Assembly (NCBI GenBank): GCA_907164885.2
Contig: OU015495.1
Span: 100,226,827-100,290,826, forward strand
Length of the DNA: 64,000 nt
Origin: Dolomedes plantarius
Lineage: Eukaryota > Arthropoda > Arachnida > Araneae > Dolomedidae
Direction: 5' to 3'
Under the pieces are notes generated by a model that made no database searches, was not told the DNA's origin, and saw only the letters and a list, made by a program, of their open reading frames with translations. The position numbers were made by a program, and so were the translations under genes. Positions 23,849 through 35,850 of the stretch are shown here, piece by piece. The stretch's first letter is position 1. Each line of letters begins with the position of its first letter.

Positions 23849-24892
23849 CAAAAGTGGTAAGTAACGATAAGTAATCCTATGTTAATAACCCGCGGTAGTT
23901 TCATTAGAAGAGACTACCTGGAATTTTTTTACCCACAGTATTTCTCTCTTTCTAGTATAGTCTAGGGCAGAGATTCCCAGTCTTTTTTTTATTTTCTTTG
24001 AAACACTTAATAAACTTTCCCTGCATTTTAAATAAAATTTCTGGTTTAGAAATTAAGATTGTGCACTAGGATGCCCAAAATACGTTCAGCAGAGGAACAT
24101 TACCTCTCTCTCCCAAAATAATGCTTGAATTTCTTGTTCACATACATTTGAGCACTACTTGATCTTAATATTTTAGTGCACATAAATAATTCCCTTATCA
24201 GAGATGCTCTAAAAAATAAATAACCAACCACATATGGGTTCCCATGGTAGGCATGCATTATGCAAGGGATAATTCCTAGCTTATCGCTTTCTACAGAAAT
24301 CTCTTTAGAGCTTCTTTTCTGGGCAAGGAGAAGTTCTCTAGAAAATTGATTTTTCAGTGGGAATGAATCAACCCCAGCAGTTACCACTTAAAGAGACAAA
24401 TTACACAGCGGTGACTAAGATAAAGTTAAGTGCATTACATTTCTTGCCTTTCGACCTTATTTTTTCTCCATCCGCAGCCCTTTAGAGTTAAAGCCAATTT
24501 GCTTTAAGTGCTTTTCCGAACAAAGGTAGATCTGTAAGTTAAGTGTTATTTAAAGTGAATTCTCAACGTCGATATTTGAAGTAATTTATTTCTTTTTCTT
24601 TGTCCTGCATTGAGGTTCTGGCTAATTTTAGTTTTTTCCTCAAGATATTTGCAAAGAATGGAGATTTATAAGTGCACACTTACTTACTAAAAAATTCATA
24701 TATATTTTTATTCGCACGCAATCTAAAAAATCCACGATTTACTTTTTCGTAAATTCGACTTATGTCTTATTTGTGAAAGAGAGACTCAGTTATTACGAAA
24801 GTGAAAGTTTAGAAAAAGTGCAGGAAAAAGTCTATTGGTATATGAAGCAAATAAACATATAGTTAGCAAATGGTATTTTATAAAATATATAT
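21178..24892. other. Long unassigned intergenic stretch
   Basis: Holds only small (TA)n tracts (21171-21190 and 23821-23848, the latter after four CATA units) and chance frames up to 95 residues. A CAGAGATTCCCAGTC segment near 23966 resembles a hAT end but has no partner. No exon was supported. Confidence 0.5.
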
Positions 24893-24896
24893 TTAA

Positions 24897-24948
24897 TCTT
24901 TTCCTTACGGGGTGGGATAACATGTATCCCAAGAATACGGCCCAAGAA
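24897..24948 (+). mobile_element. Left half of a piggyBac-like MITE running into (TA)n
   Basis: TTAA at 24893-24896 is followed by TCTTTTCCTTACGGGG and a segment ending GGCCCAAGAATG, closely matching the left half of 13313-13490. The match ends at the TA array. The right half is missing. A Tc1 element has inserted in the array. Confidence 0.7.
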
Positions 24949-24973
24949 TGTATATATATATATATATATAAAT

Positions 24974-25056
<83 letters not shown>
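24949..25056. repeat. (TA)n array
   Basis: TA dinucleotides with one short interruption (about 24970-24981). It separates the piggyBac-like half element from a Tc1 element whose end CAGGTG starts directly at 25057. Confidence 0.95.
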
Positions 25057-25059
<3 letters not shown>

Positions 25060-26311
25060 GTGATTATCAAAATAATGGGAACACCTATCCATATTAGTGG
25101 TGCTTATGAATGTGCTTCGTATTCCTTAAAAACAAGTCTGGCCACCGGTATTTTTTTATATAATATAGGGTATGTATTATTCTATTGTCAGGTAGCAGTA
25201 ATTAAGCTAAGGGCATTGTGCTTTTGGTGGGAACAGCGTAAAATGTCAAACCTTGCGAAAAGGGCAAATTCTTTGAGCACGTTTAAATTGAAGTATCTTA
25301 CTTCAACCCCCAGGCAAATGGGTGTTTTTCGAGCTATGGTATCAAAGTCATTATAGCATACAGAGTGCACGGAAAAGCATCCTTTGGCAAACAGAATAGT
25401 GGATGAAAGGGACAGCTAAGTGAAAGAGAGGGACGAGGTATTGAAGCAGATTGTGACATGAAGAAAGAAAACTACTGCAAACAAAATAAGCGAAGATCTC
25501 AAACGGTATCTGTATGTTCTGGTATCAACCATTAGAGGTAGAAGGGAACTTCACAAACAAAGCATTTACGGAAGAGTAGCTATTCCCAAACCACTTGTAA
25601 TAGATGGCAATACAAAATGTCGCCCAGAATGGTGCCATGAGTGCAAATCCTGGTAGAGTAATATGTTGAAAAAGGCATTTGGTCCAACGAATCACTGTTC
25701 ACATTGTTCCTTGCAACAGGAAGTGCGTATCTCTGGAGAATACTTACACAAGAGTAAGATTCTGGCTGTCTCATTTCAACTGCCAATCATGGAGGTAGAT
25801 ATATCAGGGTTTGGGATGACATCTAATGGTTTTCTTCAGGCCCTAATGTAACCCTAAAAGGGAAGTTGAATGAGAAGGACTATGTCGAAATTTTAGCTCG
25901 CTATTCCATCCTAAGGTGAAAAAGTTGTTTTTTGCAGGAGATGTGTTCTGCGGTATGATAATCCCAGTATACATACAGCTAAATCTATCAAGTATTGATT
26001 TGAAGAGCATGAAAAAGAAGTCAAATATCTTATCTTGCCCTGTACAATACCCCCGACTATATATCATTCAACCAAAGTGATCTGTATAAGCGGATAGATA
26101 AAGGTATCGATATCTACCACAGCATCTCTACAGGAACTTTCAAGATATTTCCATGAAGAAAGGTATAATATATTCTTAACCACTATTCATGACATGTATA
26201 TTCCAATTCCAAGGTGAATCAGGAGTTATTACATAACAAAGGTGATCCTGCGCCGTATTAATAAAGGTTTTCATGATGTTTCTTAGTGTTTCCATTATTT
26301 TGATAACCACC

Positions 26312-26313
<2 letters not shown>
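25057..26313 (+). mobile_element. Decayed full-length Tc1-type transposon
   Basis: Ends CAGGTGATTATCAAAATAAT and, reversed, AGGTGGTTATCAAAATAATG are inverted copies flanked by TA on both sides, at the edges of (TA)n arrays. The 1257-bp length is normal for Tc1 elements. A forward-strand transposase relic fills the interior. Confidence 0.9.
25440..26230 (+). pseudogene. Tc1-type transposase pseudogene
   Basis: The forward strand carries, in order but in changing frames, segments typical of Tc1 transposases. First comes a helix-turn-helix-type piece (KKTTANKISEDLKRY, then VSTIRGRRELHKQSIYGR and VAIPKPL near 25480-25600). Next is the first catalytic block, here WSNESLFTL with Asn in place of the usual Asp (about 25690). 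A strand piece AYLWRILTQE and a block HGGRYIRVWDDI follow. The second Asp and the Glu region (about 25970-26060) are unreadable. Many stops and indels show an old inactive copy. The gene fills a normal-length element between inverted repeats, so it decayed in place rather than by deletion. Confidence 0.8.

Positions 26314-26347
<34 letters not shown>
26311..26347. repeat. (TA)n-(TG)n tract
   Basis: A short TA tract followed by about ten TG units, directly at the right end of the Tc1 element. Confidence 0.9.
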
Positions 26348-26689
26348 CAATATATCCATTACATCTCGTTCTTAACGTTCAAGTAACGTTCGTAACGTTC
26401 GTAACTTGTTTACCAGTATCCAAGCTTATCGTAAAGAACTATAACATACATGATTTTTAACGTTACAAGTTGTACTTTGAGAGAGAAAAATGGAGGAGAA
26501 AAAATAACTTACCGTAGTCGGGTAATTCCTTGCGCTGTGAAGTCCAAAATTTACAAACACAGATTAAAGAAATACATTTGAGTCGCCACTACTCACAAAA
26601 CGATCTCAACTTATATTACTTATAGTGGGAGTCATAACCCAATACTAGAGTGTTAAGAATTGCCTGGACAAGTGCTGCTATGATTGCGT

Positions 26690-26729
26690 CGGAGAAATAC
26701 CGAGTTCGTCATCTTACCCTACTTTCCCC

Positions 26730-26734
<5 letters not shown>
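26690..26734 (-). mobile_element. Solo terminal repeat of the pogo-like family seen at 31-32 kb
   Basis: The segment GAGTTCGTCATCTTACCCTA followed by CTTTCCCC matches the right end of the element at 31105-32206 (GTTCGTCATCTTACCCCACC, then TTCCCC) and, like it, abuts a (TA)n array. No opposite terminus or transposase was found on its left, so only the end can be supported. Confidence 0.6.

Positions 26735-26780
<46 letters not shown>
26735..26780. repeat. (TA)n-(TG)n tract
   Basis: About 38 bases of TA followed by TG units. It is the left flank of a foldback element. Confidence 0.9.
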
Positions 26781-26783
<3 letters not shown>

Positions 26784-27025
26784 GCATGGTACAATAAGTG
26801 CCTAAGTCAGTTTTCTCCAAGATGATTTTGTTTCCTTATTTCTCTTTAAAACAATATTCATTTCAATGTAAGAAGTACCCAAGTCTCTCCGATGCTTTGA
26901 AAGTGTTTTTTAAACCATTGTACAGACTTGGGTACTTCTTATATGGAAAATAATATTTTTTTAAAGAGACATAAGCAAACAAAGTCATCTTGGAGAAAAC
27001 TTAGTCACTTCTTGTACCAAGCCAC
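26781..27025. mobile_element. Foldback (palindromic) MITE between (TA)n arrays
   Basis: Two arms of about 110 bases are inverted copies (GTGGCATGGTACAA at the left and TTGTACCAAGCCAC at the right; inner blocks AAGAAGTACCCAAGTCT and AGACTTGGGTACTTCTT). The centre is near 26905. A transcript of it would form a long hairpin. No coding capacity. Confidence 0.8.
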
Positions 27026-28566
<1,541 letters not shown>

Positions 28567-28587
28567 TATATATATATATATATATAT

Positions 28588-29304
28588 TGTATGCCTGTAT
28601 ATGTACGTATTAGTGCATGTGCGTAATATTTTTTAATTTCGTTTCTCACAGGAGGATAATTTTTTCGCGAAACTAGACGTTACATACGTCTTAGAAGAAA
28701 TTTTCACTTTTTTTCTTTAGCAACGTGAGGAAGTAAATAATTTCTTTTCTTATTTTCTTCTGCAACAAATACCTTTTTTGCTGAGAATAGAAAGTTTTTA
28801 CTCAGGAAAATAAAAATAAAAATTTACGCTATTGAAAAGAGAAACACATTTTATTTCAAAGAAATATGTTTAGAAACTGTAAAAACAGACCTGTGGCAAA
28901 CTAAACTTTATTGCCTCTTTGAGCCTGGATACAACTTACAACTCGCCAAACTTGCTGATCGATAAAGATCACAGTATTATCTTGGAGTTGAAGCTTGAAA
29001 AACATTTCGTTTTTCCGCAAGTTCTCCGACGAAGTTTGCACTAAATTGTCCTTTTAGTCGAATATTGTTTTCTTTTTAACTATTGAACAGCCTCCCCGCG
29101 CTTTATTTTTGTCACCTTTGAGCACACCCTGTCCTATGAAGAAGAGATCAATAACTTCGTGACCTTTCGGTGGGGATTATAGTTAATGAATTTAGAATCA
29201 TCCAGCACTGTTATTTTGTCTTGTCTCGAAAGTGTTGATTAATATAATGATCAAAGATAGTAAAGGGAAACATATACGAAACCATTATAACACGTAAAGT
29301 GCCA
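28588..29304. other. Unassigned intergenic sequence
   Basis: Follows a short (TA)n tract at 28567-28587. No motif or repeat was recognised. Confidence 0.5.
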
Positions 29305-29865
29305 TGTATTATATATAAGAAGTAATTTCTATTTAGCTTAAAAATAGGTGGGGCTGAATAATATAAATTAAAAATAATTAAATAAAGGAAATAAATTGCA
29401 TTGTTCCTTGTAGGTTTTACATGATGATGATTTGGTTCTGATATCCTTGGATTTTTAATTAAAAGGTTATATTAAACCTTTCTACCACATACAATCATCC
29501 ATATATTATCTATAAGGAATAATTTCTGTTTCGCTTTAAAAGAGATGCGTCTTAGTAATATATATTGAAAATAATTAAATAAAGGAACTAATTGCACTGT
29601 TTATTGTAGGTTTTCATGATGATCATTTGGATCTGATTTCCTTGGTTTTTTATTTTAAAATGTTATATGAAACCTTTATACTATATACAATCAGCCATAT
29701 ATTATCTATAAGTAGTAATTTCTGTTTAGGTGTAAAAGAGATGCGTCTTAGTTATATAGATTGAAAATAATTAAATAAAGGAACTAATTGAACTGATCAT
29801 CGTAGGTTTTAGTTGATGATGATTTGGATCTGATTTCCTTGGTTTTTATTTTAAATAATGGAAAT
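29305..29865 (+). repeat. Tandem repeat, about 2.9 units of 196 bp
   Basis: Units start at about 29305, 29501 and 29697 with ATATATTATCTATAAG-like words. Each contains AATAATTAAATAAAGGAA and GATGATGATTTGGATCTGAT-type segments. Units 2 and 3 are closer to each other than to unit 1, suggesting stepwise duplication. A GATGCGTCTTAG word in units 2 and 3 also occurs in the MITE that follows at 30183. Confidence 0.85.
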
Positions 29866-30229
29866 TATCTCAGTTTATTTAAAAGTTAACTTTAAAATAT
29901 ATATTTCTTAAATTTTTTCTGCCTTTAGAAACAGCTGACAAGGTATTAAACGAAAGGAATAATAATATATGCAGATTAAAAGACTGCATAGTAATTTGCC
30001 CATATCATATAACCTTTCTTTGATACTCTTTCTTAGCATTTTTGTTTAGTTTGGCTGTATAACAAAACAAAAAAAAAACTAATGCAAATTCGTTGATTTC
30101 AAGATTAATCTTCAAATCTATCAATTTAATGAAATCTTAAAAACATGCAGTTTAAAGTCAGGAAAAAATTTGTAATATACCGAATCTTTCAGATGATAAG
30201 ACGCACCTATTTTTAGACGCATATATTTT

Positions 30230-30291
30230 TAGAAAATTATATTCTGTATTTTGTTAGATAGATATAACAAAATACAGAATATATTTTTCTA
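30230..30291. repeat. 27-bp-arm hairpin with 8-base loop
   Basis: The arms 30230-30256 and 30265-30291 are complementary at 26 of 27 positions around the loop GATAGATA. Confidence 0.9.
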
Positions 30292-30370
30292 AAATATAAA
30301 TATATTTTCAATTTCTTACTCAATAGCGATAAAAATATATCTATAATAAATTTAATAATTAATATAAGTG

Positions 30371-30371
<1 letters not shown>

Positions 30372-30466
<95 letters not shown>

Positions 30467-30470
30467 TATA
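30372..30470. repeat. (TA)n array
   Basis: About 88 bases of uninterrupted TA followed by degenerate AT repeats, inside the MITE. Confidence 0.95.
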
Positions 30471-30710
30471 ATAAACATATATAATATTCATTTTATTTTA
30501 ATGTTACCATCGGACATAAGACGCATCCTAATTTTAAGTCGATTCTTTTATGTAAGAAAGGTGCTTCTTATGGTCCGAAAAATATGATAGTTTTAGTATT
30601 TAATAGGGTACTCTTATAAAATTCTAGGTTATTTTACACATATTTTGACTTTGATAACCACAAGCTTTTGTCTATGATTTATAAAATACTTCATAATTTC
30701 TGATTTTATT

Positions 30711-31100
30711 TAGTTTTAATAGTTCGTGTTTCAATAGTTTAGTTTTAATAGTTCGTCGTTTTAATAGTTCGTGTTAATAGTTCGTGTAATAGTCGCATTT
30801 CTACACGTGTATACATCTGGATAAAGGCTTGGGTTCACATCGCGAGCCCCAGAATTTGCTGACATTTCAAAATAACAGGCACATGTACCTCGCTTCTAGC
30901 ACGTAAGGTTGAAAGGTGGTATCTTCGCTCCGAGCCGTCGTCTGAGATGTACGCATGTTACTTTCGCTCCAATAAAACGATTCGACCCGACTGCTTCAAA
31001 ATTTTATTCCTTTCAGGCTGAGTCTAGCTCCAGCCAAGTAAATATGAGCTAGTTTTCCTTTTCAAGTTGCATTTTAAGTTCAAGTTGAAATCGAAAATGG
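30711..31100 (+). other. Short TTTTAATAGTTCGTG repeats and a GC-richer unassigned block
   Basis: Five imperfect copies of a 12-16 base unit built on TAATAGTTCGTG span about 30711-30795. The following block to about 31030 is much richer in GC and has an AATAAAAC signal near 30992, so it could be an old retroelement end. No partner copy or coding motif was found. Confidence 0.4.
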
Positions 31101-31104
31101 CGTT

Positions 31105-32203
31105 GTGGGGTAAGATGACGAGGAGCCTACCTTAGAATTAGTACTGTCCAGATTGCTGTGAACGGATTCGGAGCTACTGGCATTGAGTCTCTAGACAGCA
31201 ATATTTTCACAGACGAAGATTTTCACGCTTCACACACCACTGATGTTGTTCAAAACAGCCAATTAGATTATCCTACCATTTGTCAGCAGCACATTTCATC
31301 GGCCTTTCCTCCTGAACCTACCATTTCATCAACCCTATCTCCACAGCCATCAACTTCCTCAGCTCTTCCTCCACTTCCGATGGCCAGCAAGAAAACAACC
31401 AGGAAACCAAGGAAGAAACTGCCTTCTTACCACATTTCTGGATCTACTGTAAAACAAGCTCAAAAAAAGAAGAAAGAAAAACAATTGATGGAACTGAAAC
31501 GACAGGAAAGATTGAAAAGGAAAGCTGAAACATTAGCGTCAAAGAAAGCTAAATGTTTACCGAAAACACCTAGAAAAAGAAGGAAAACTAGAATGCGTTG
31601 ACGGGATTACTGGTCATCTGATGAGTCATCACAAGAAGTTCCATATGTAGAGGACGACGACTATGAAACTGAAACATTATTAGAAAAATACTGCATTATT
31701 TGCGGGGAGGAGGGAAAGGACGAATTATGGTATCAGTGCTTCAGGTGCAAATCTTGGGCACATGCTCAATGTTCCGACTGGGATGATAATGAAGCGAAAG
31801 ACAGACCCTGGAAATGCGATTTTTGTATATGAACTTTATTACCTATGTTTTTTCTTAATTTTTGTATCTAATTCTTTAAGTTTTTGTTTCAATATGGGTA
31901 ATCTGTCATTGTATTTTTAGTGTTATCTGTGCCCTTTTCACTAAGTACCTAAGTGAAATTGCCTTTCTGCATTTTTGAAAATAAACCTTTATATCTTGAT
32001 TTATATTGTTATCGATTCGTCATCTTACCCACCGCCCTTAGTCATCTTACCCCATCTAATGGGTAAGATGACGAAAAATACATTTTGGGGGGAAAGGGAA
32101 TATTTTGCCATCTTCCAATAGGAGATAAAATCGTTTTATGAAACCACTTATTGAATTTAGGAAAAATATTTGAAGCTTAAGTTCGTCATCTTACCCCACC
32201 TTC

Positions 32204-32206
<3 letters not shown>
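31105..32206 (+). mobile_element. Pogo/jerky-type transposon, 5' part deleted
   Basis: A partial left terminus GTGGGGTAAGATGACGA (about 31107) and a right terminus TTCGTCATCTTACCCCACC, then TTCCCC (32183-32206), are inverted copies, and the latter abuts (TA)n. Further copies of the TCATCTTACCC word occur near 32020-32075. The left terminus is joined almost directly to the 3' part of the transposase gene, so the N-terminal half and most of the catalytic domain were lost. Confidence 0.75.
31140..31832 (+). pseudogene. C-terminal part of a pogo/jerky-type transposase with a PHD-type finger
   Basis: The forward frame gives VNGFGATGIESLDSNIFTDE, the segment that follows the DDE_1 catalytic domain in jerky/Tigger transposases (G-x-x-x-T-G-I-x-P/S-x-x-x-x-x-F). 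A Ser/Pro-rich linker (TISSTLSPQPSTSS) and a long Lys/Arg-rich stretch (about 31395-31600) follow, the latter probably a nuclear-localisation and DNA-contact region. One in-frame TGA at 31599-31601 interrupts the frame. Beyond it the same frame continues through an acidic segment into CIICGEEGKDELWYQCFRC, AHAQC and WKCDFCI, ending at TGA 31830-31832. The Cys/His spacing fits a PHD-like zinc finger as found at the C-terminus of some arthropod pogo transposases. A single substitution separates the two reading parts, so decay is slight apart from the 5' deletion. It is not host-domesticated on present evidence. Confidence 0.8.
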
Positions 32207-32276
<70 letters not shown>

Positions 32277-32278
32277 TA
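32207..32278. repeat. (TA)n array
   Basis: About 66 bases of TA with a GATA near its end. It starts exactly at the right terminus of the pogo-like element. Confidence 0.95.
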
Positions 32279-32837
32279 TATTCATTCATTCATACGTACA
32301 TACAAGTGTAGGAAATTGTATAATATTTTACCGGGTATACCAGCTTAAATGAAGTACATATCATGTAAATGTATTAAGAAATTATATAAATAAGTATACA
32401 ACCCTTTAGAAAATTCATAAAGCAATTTGGCACATTGCCAAGAATGGCTGCTTTAGTTGGAATGGGAGGATAGTACACTAGCGGAAATTTTGCTTCTGCT
32501 GAAGGAACAAACTTTGACAAACATTTTTTCAAAGCTTAAAAAAAATGCATTCCTTTTTTTCTGTTTTTTACTCATTTCCTGTCTTTCTCTCTGTCTTTTT
32601 TCATACCGACATATTTCAATCTATTCCAAAATAATAACCTCTTTGGCAGTATTTTTCAGTTATCAAATGCGTGCCCAGGAGAGAAAACGTCAAGAAAGAG
32701 TTTAAAAGCTGAGTAGTGCAATAAATTGTGAAAATGTGTTTTGAACTAATGAGAATAACTAAGAAAACTTAAACATAAATGAGAAAAAAGCTAAATAAGT
32801 TCGATTAGTTCAAAAGACATGGAAATATGCAAAAAAA
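32279..32837. other. Unassigned intergenic sequence
   Basis: An 82-residue frame at 32457-32705 is rich in Phe, Leu and Ser from T-rich composition and has no motif. Nothing else seen. Confidence 0.5.
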
Positions 32838-33417
32838 GTAATTAGGCAGAAAATTGTGGTACATACATGTTTATTGTTTCCTTGGAAAGACAATTTAAAA
32901 TAGTTTTACATAAAAAAATTTTAAACATTAAATAACTTCTACATAAGCCGGTAGATGGTACTACAACATTTCACAAATGTATTTACTAATTGTGTCAGTC
33001 TGCAAATGGTTTCCGTACAGGAAAAATCAATGTGCGTTTTGTGGTTCCATGAAAGCAAATCCGTTGTAACTCATTATGTTATTTTTTTTTCAATTTTGGA
33101 CCAGAATAGCGCATTTCATGTTTGAAAAAAGAACAAAATGAGTTACAACGGATTTGCTTTCATGGAACCACAAAACGCACATTGCCTTTTCTGTACGGCA
33201 GTCATTTGCAGAATGACGCAATTAGTAAATTGTTCTTTCGAAATGTTGTCGCGCCATCTAACGGCTTATGTAGAAGTTATTTAAGGTTGAAATTTTGTTG
33301 TGTGAAACTGTTTTGAATTGTCTTTCCAAGAAAACAATAAACATGTACGTACCTCATTTTGTTCTTTTTTTATTCAAGTATGAAATGCGGTCAATAATTT
33401 TGGACCACCCTGTATTT
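32838..33417. mobile_element. Two mariner-type MITE copies in inverted orientation forming a large palindrome
   Basis: About 220 bases at 32865-33083 (ACATGTTTATTG ... TTGTAACTCATT) are repeated in reverse complement at 33138-33345, with about 85-90 percent identity by eye. The right copy is bounded by TTTTGGACCAGAATAGCG near 33096 and by TTTTGGACCACCCTGTA at 33401-33417, so its ends are inverted copies of the CAGGGTGGTCC type followed by TA. The left copy lacks an intact outer end. No coding capacity. The 109-residue and 64-residue frames are chance. Confidence 0.7.
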
Positions 33418-33439
33418 TAATTTTTATTTAAAAGATTAG

Positions 33440-33960
33440 AAATACAGAAAGTGCGTGACAGAATGGACAAAAATGGTCATTTCAAAGGGTGATATAAATG
33501 AACGAAACAATTTATAGAAAAAATCTATATATTTTCAAAAATACATATAATCTTGTTTTTTCTACTATGTTTTGAAAATAACATGACTCAGGTTGCTCCC
33601 GTTATTTGTGATACACTGCCAAAGCCGTTCTCTAAAGTTTTCCATTGCTCTGTTGGTCATTTTTGGGATGAATGGCAGCAATTTCATCTCGAATAGTGGA
33701 CTCATGGACTTAAAGCATATTTTTAGGTGTTATAATGTTCCGAGGGTGACCACTTGGTTTTCTTGGTAATGCAGACCCACTTGATCTCAAGTTTGAAACA
33801 CATTGCAGGATTGTTTTCCGATCCGGAGAGGCATCAGTTGTATAGAGCCCGAAGCGCGTCCTACGAGTAAATGCCCTCTGTGTCGCGTCAGAATCGTTGT
33901 TTTTAAAGAACGCCTCGATAACGAAACAGCGATATTCACCGGACCAACTCATGGTGTCTA
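33440..33960 (-). mobile_element. Mariner-type deletion derivative
   Basis: The C-terminal and N-terminal coding pieces of a mariner-type transposase on the minus strand lie next to each other with the catalytic middle removed. Sequence near 33440-33480 (AGAAAGTGCGTGACAGAATG) probably belongs to its 3' end. Outer limits were not resolved. Confidence 0.65.
33565..33952 (-). pseudogene. Mariner-type transposase: N-terminus fused to C-terminus
   Basis: From the Met codon at 33952 the minus strand reads 80 residues of the mariner-type N-terminal helix-turn-helix region (MSWSGEYRCFVIEAFFKNND, TQRAFTRRTRFG, PDRKTILQCVSNLRSSGSAL, KPSGHPRN) and stops. The following sequence (33565-33710) reads STIRDEIAAIHPK and, after a one-base insertion in an A run, MENFRERLWQCITNNGSNLS, the usual C-terminal end. 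Everything between, including the three catalytic Asp residues, has been deleted. The DNA-binding part is nearly intact, but the gene cannot encode an active transposase. Confidence 0.85.
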
Positions 33961-35850
33961 CTGACCACTAAAAATTCCGCCCGAACATTTGCCACCTCCC
34001 GCAGCCCCCTTCCCCCACTTCTCACTTAGCAGTGACCTTCAGAAATGGGGAAGACCATTCTGCCGCAACCTATATTTAATAGCCTACGCTGTTTTTAACG
34101 ATGACAAATAGGAGATGTAAAATACGAAAGAATGTTTTAAGCATCTTGCCTCCCCTTTCTTTTATTTTCTTCCTTATGAAAGAGATATTGAAGTTCTACC
34201 AGCTTCAAAGGAAATAACCCTTTCAAGTTCATATTTTAAGGCACTATTTAATTTTACAAGAAAAGTTATTTTAAAAATCTATTAACATCCTTTAAAACAA
34301 ACATTGCCTCACACGGACGTAAAAATTAAAACTACTATTTCGGTAACTGATATAATCTTTCCTTTCCGTGACACCCAGTGTTCACTCTTAGTTTGTATTT
34401 TCATCACGGTGTAGTTATTATTGTTATCTTACTTGTTTTATTTGCTCATTTCACGACTTTGCGCGTGTCACCACTGTTTTAAAATAAATATAACCTGCCG
34501 GTGCTAAGGTTATGAGTAACTGTGTTCTAATAAACGAACTCTGTATTGTCAAGCTTGTTGAAAATCATGAAATTTGACTTGTAAGTTAAGTTTACATCCA
34601 TTATTCCCTTGTGCCAGAAAGTTTTTGACTACTTTGTGAGCTCGCCTATATATATTTGCTTTTGTTAAACATAGAATTATTTTTTATGTTCATTATGGAA
34701 ATGCACAAGAACAAGGCAATTAACACGGAATATCATGGGATCTATTTGAAGTTTTAGTCTGAGCAAATTTAAGGGGCATAGTAAACTGTTTAATACAGCT
34801 ATAGATATTATTACAAAATGTAAAATTCAAAGAACTTGTCTAATGTAGGATGTTAAGTAACATTTTTGCAGAACTAAAACTTTATCTTATACGTCCAGAC
34901 CTATGTAATCGTTGCAATTTATATCCGGCCGTAAAAGATAACAAATCTTAGTCAATATAGATTAAAATTCTAAAAGGCGTACTGGAAAATCATTAGTACA
35001 TGTGGCACGCCACAAACGTCCCATCACAACCTTGATGATTATGCCATAAATTAAATTCACTTTGTGGGTAATAAGGGATGCTTTTTAGTTAGATTTCAGT
35101 GCCGACTCAATGACGTTCGAAAGGGCATCATTTATCTGAAGTGGAACATCATTTATTGAAAGAACTATCATAATTTATTTGAATGCATCATTTATTTCAA
35201 GATTTACCAATTATATTTCTCTTATCATTTAATCGTCATTATTGAATCTTTACAATGTAACGTGTTCGTGATGGATTAAAACAAAATTTTTTACATCACT
35301 TTGAAGGGCACAGACATAAATGTTAAGCCATGAGACATTTCTGCTAGTGTTATTCCAGTGTGTGGCATAATTCTGCATTTTCACTACGCAACATAGTGTG
35401 ATACCATTTAAAAATATAGAATCTGTTAACTTCAGTTTGTACAGTATAAATAAATATATACTAAGTGGCCCGCGCGACGCTTTCGCATGCGATTAAAATA
35501 CGAAAAATTTTATAGCGAGGTTGGTGATTTGTAGTGGGAGGAAAGAAGAACCAGTTCATTTGTAGCCATTGTTTATTTGTGAAATAACAATGGCGCTTAA
35601 GGATAATACAAAACCAGTTACAAAACGCCTTTGGCCGCAGTATTGGAGGTGAAGCATAATGCAAAACAGGGGAACATGAGATATGTACACGTCAAAACAT
35701 CTTTGTAGACAATATTAAAAGCTAAATATGACACAAACACGTGGAAAATGTGATATTTACATAACAAATCCTCTTTGTGCACACTGTTTGACTGCATCGA
35801 TTCGACGCATCCAGGGAAAGAACTTTAGGGCCAAAAGTTAATTTTCCCCT
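33961..35850. other. Unassigned intergenic sequence
   Basis: A segment at about 34371-34550 has TG...CA ends, GTGACACCCAG near its start and AATAAACGA near its end, vaguely LTR-like but without a second copy. The rest shows nothing recognisable. Confidence 0.4.

Larger units (their letters stand above)
30183..30588. mobile_element. MITE with GATAAGACGCACCT-type inverted ends
   Basis: The left end contains TTTCAGATGATAAGACGCAC, and the right end reversed reads TTTTCGGACCATAAGAAGCA. The two are diverged inverted copies. The interior contains a perfect-looking hairpin (30230-30291) and a long (TA)n array (30372-30470). No target duplication is clear, so the superfamily is left open. Confidence 0.55.

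Noticed and set aside
23960..24010. hAT terminus-like CAGAGATTCCCAGTC
   Set aside because: No inverted partner or duplication was found within 1 kb.
24835..25356. 173-residue open frame
   Set aside because: Mostly a translation of (TA)n as Tyr-Ile repeats. It crosses from a microsatellite into a decayed Tc1 element on meaningless frame.
29305..29865. CRISPR-like repeat array
   Set aside because: Units are contiguous 196-bp tandem copies without spacers, and the sequence is eukaryotic.
34371..34550. Short LTR with TG/CA ends
   Set aside because: Only weak signals, no second copy, no target duplication.
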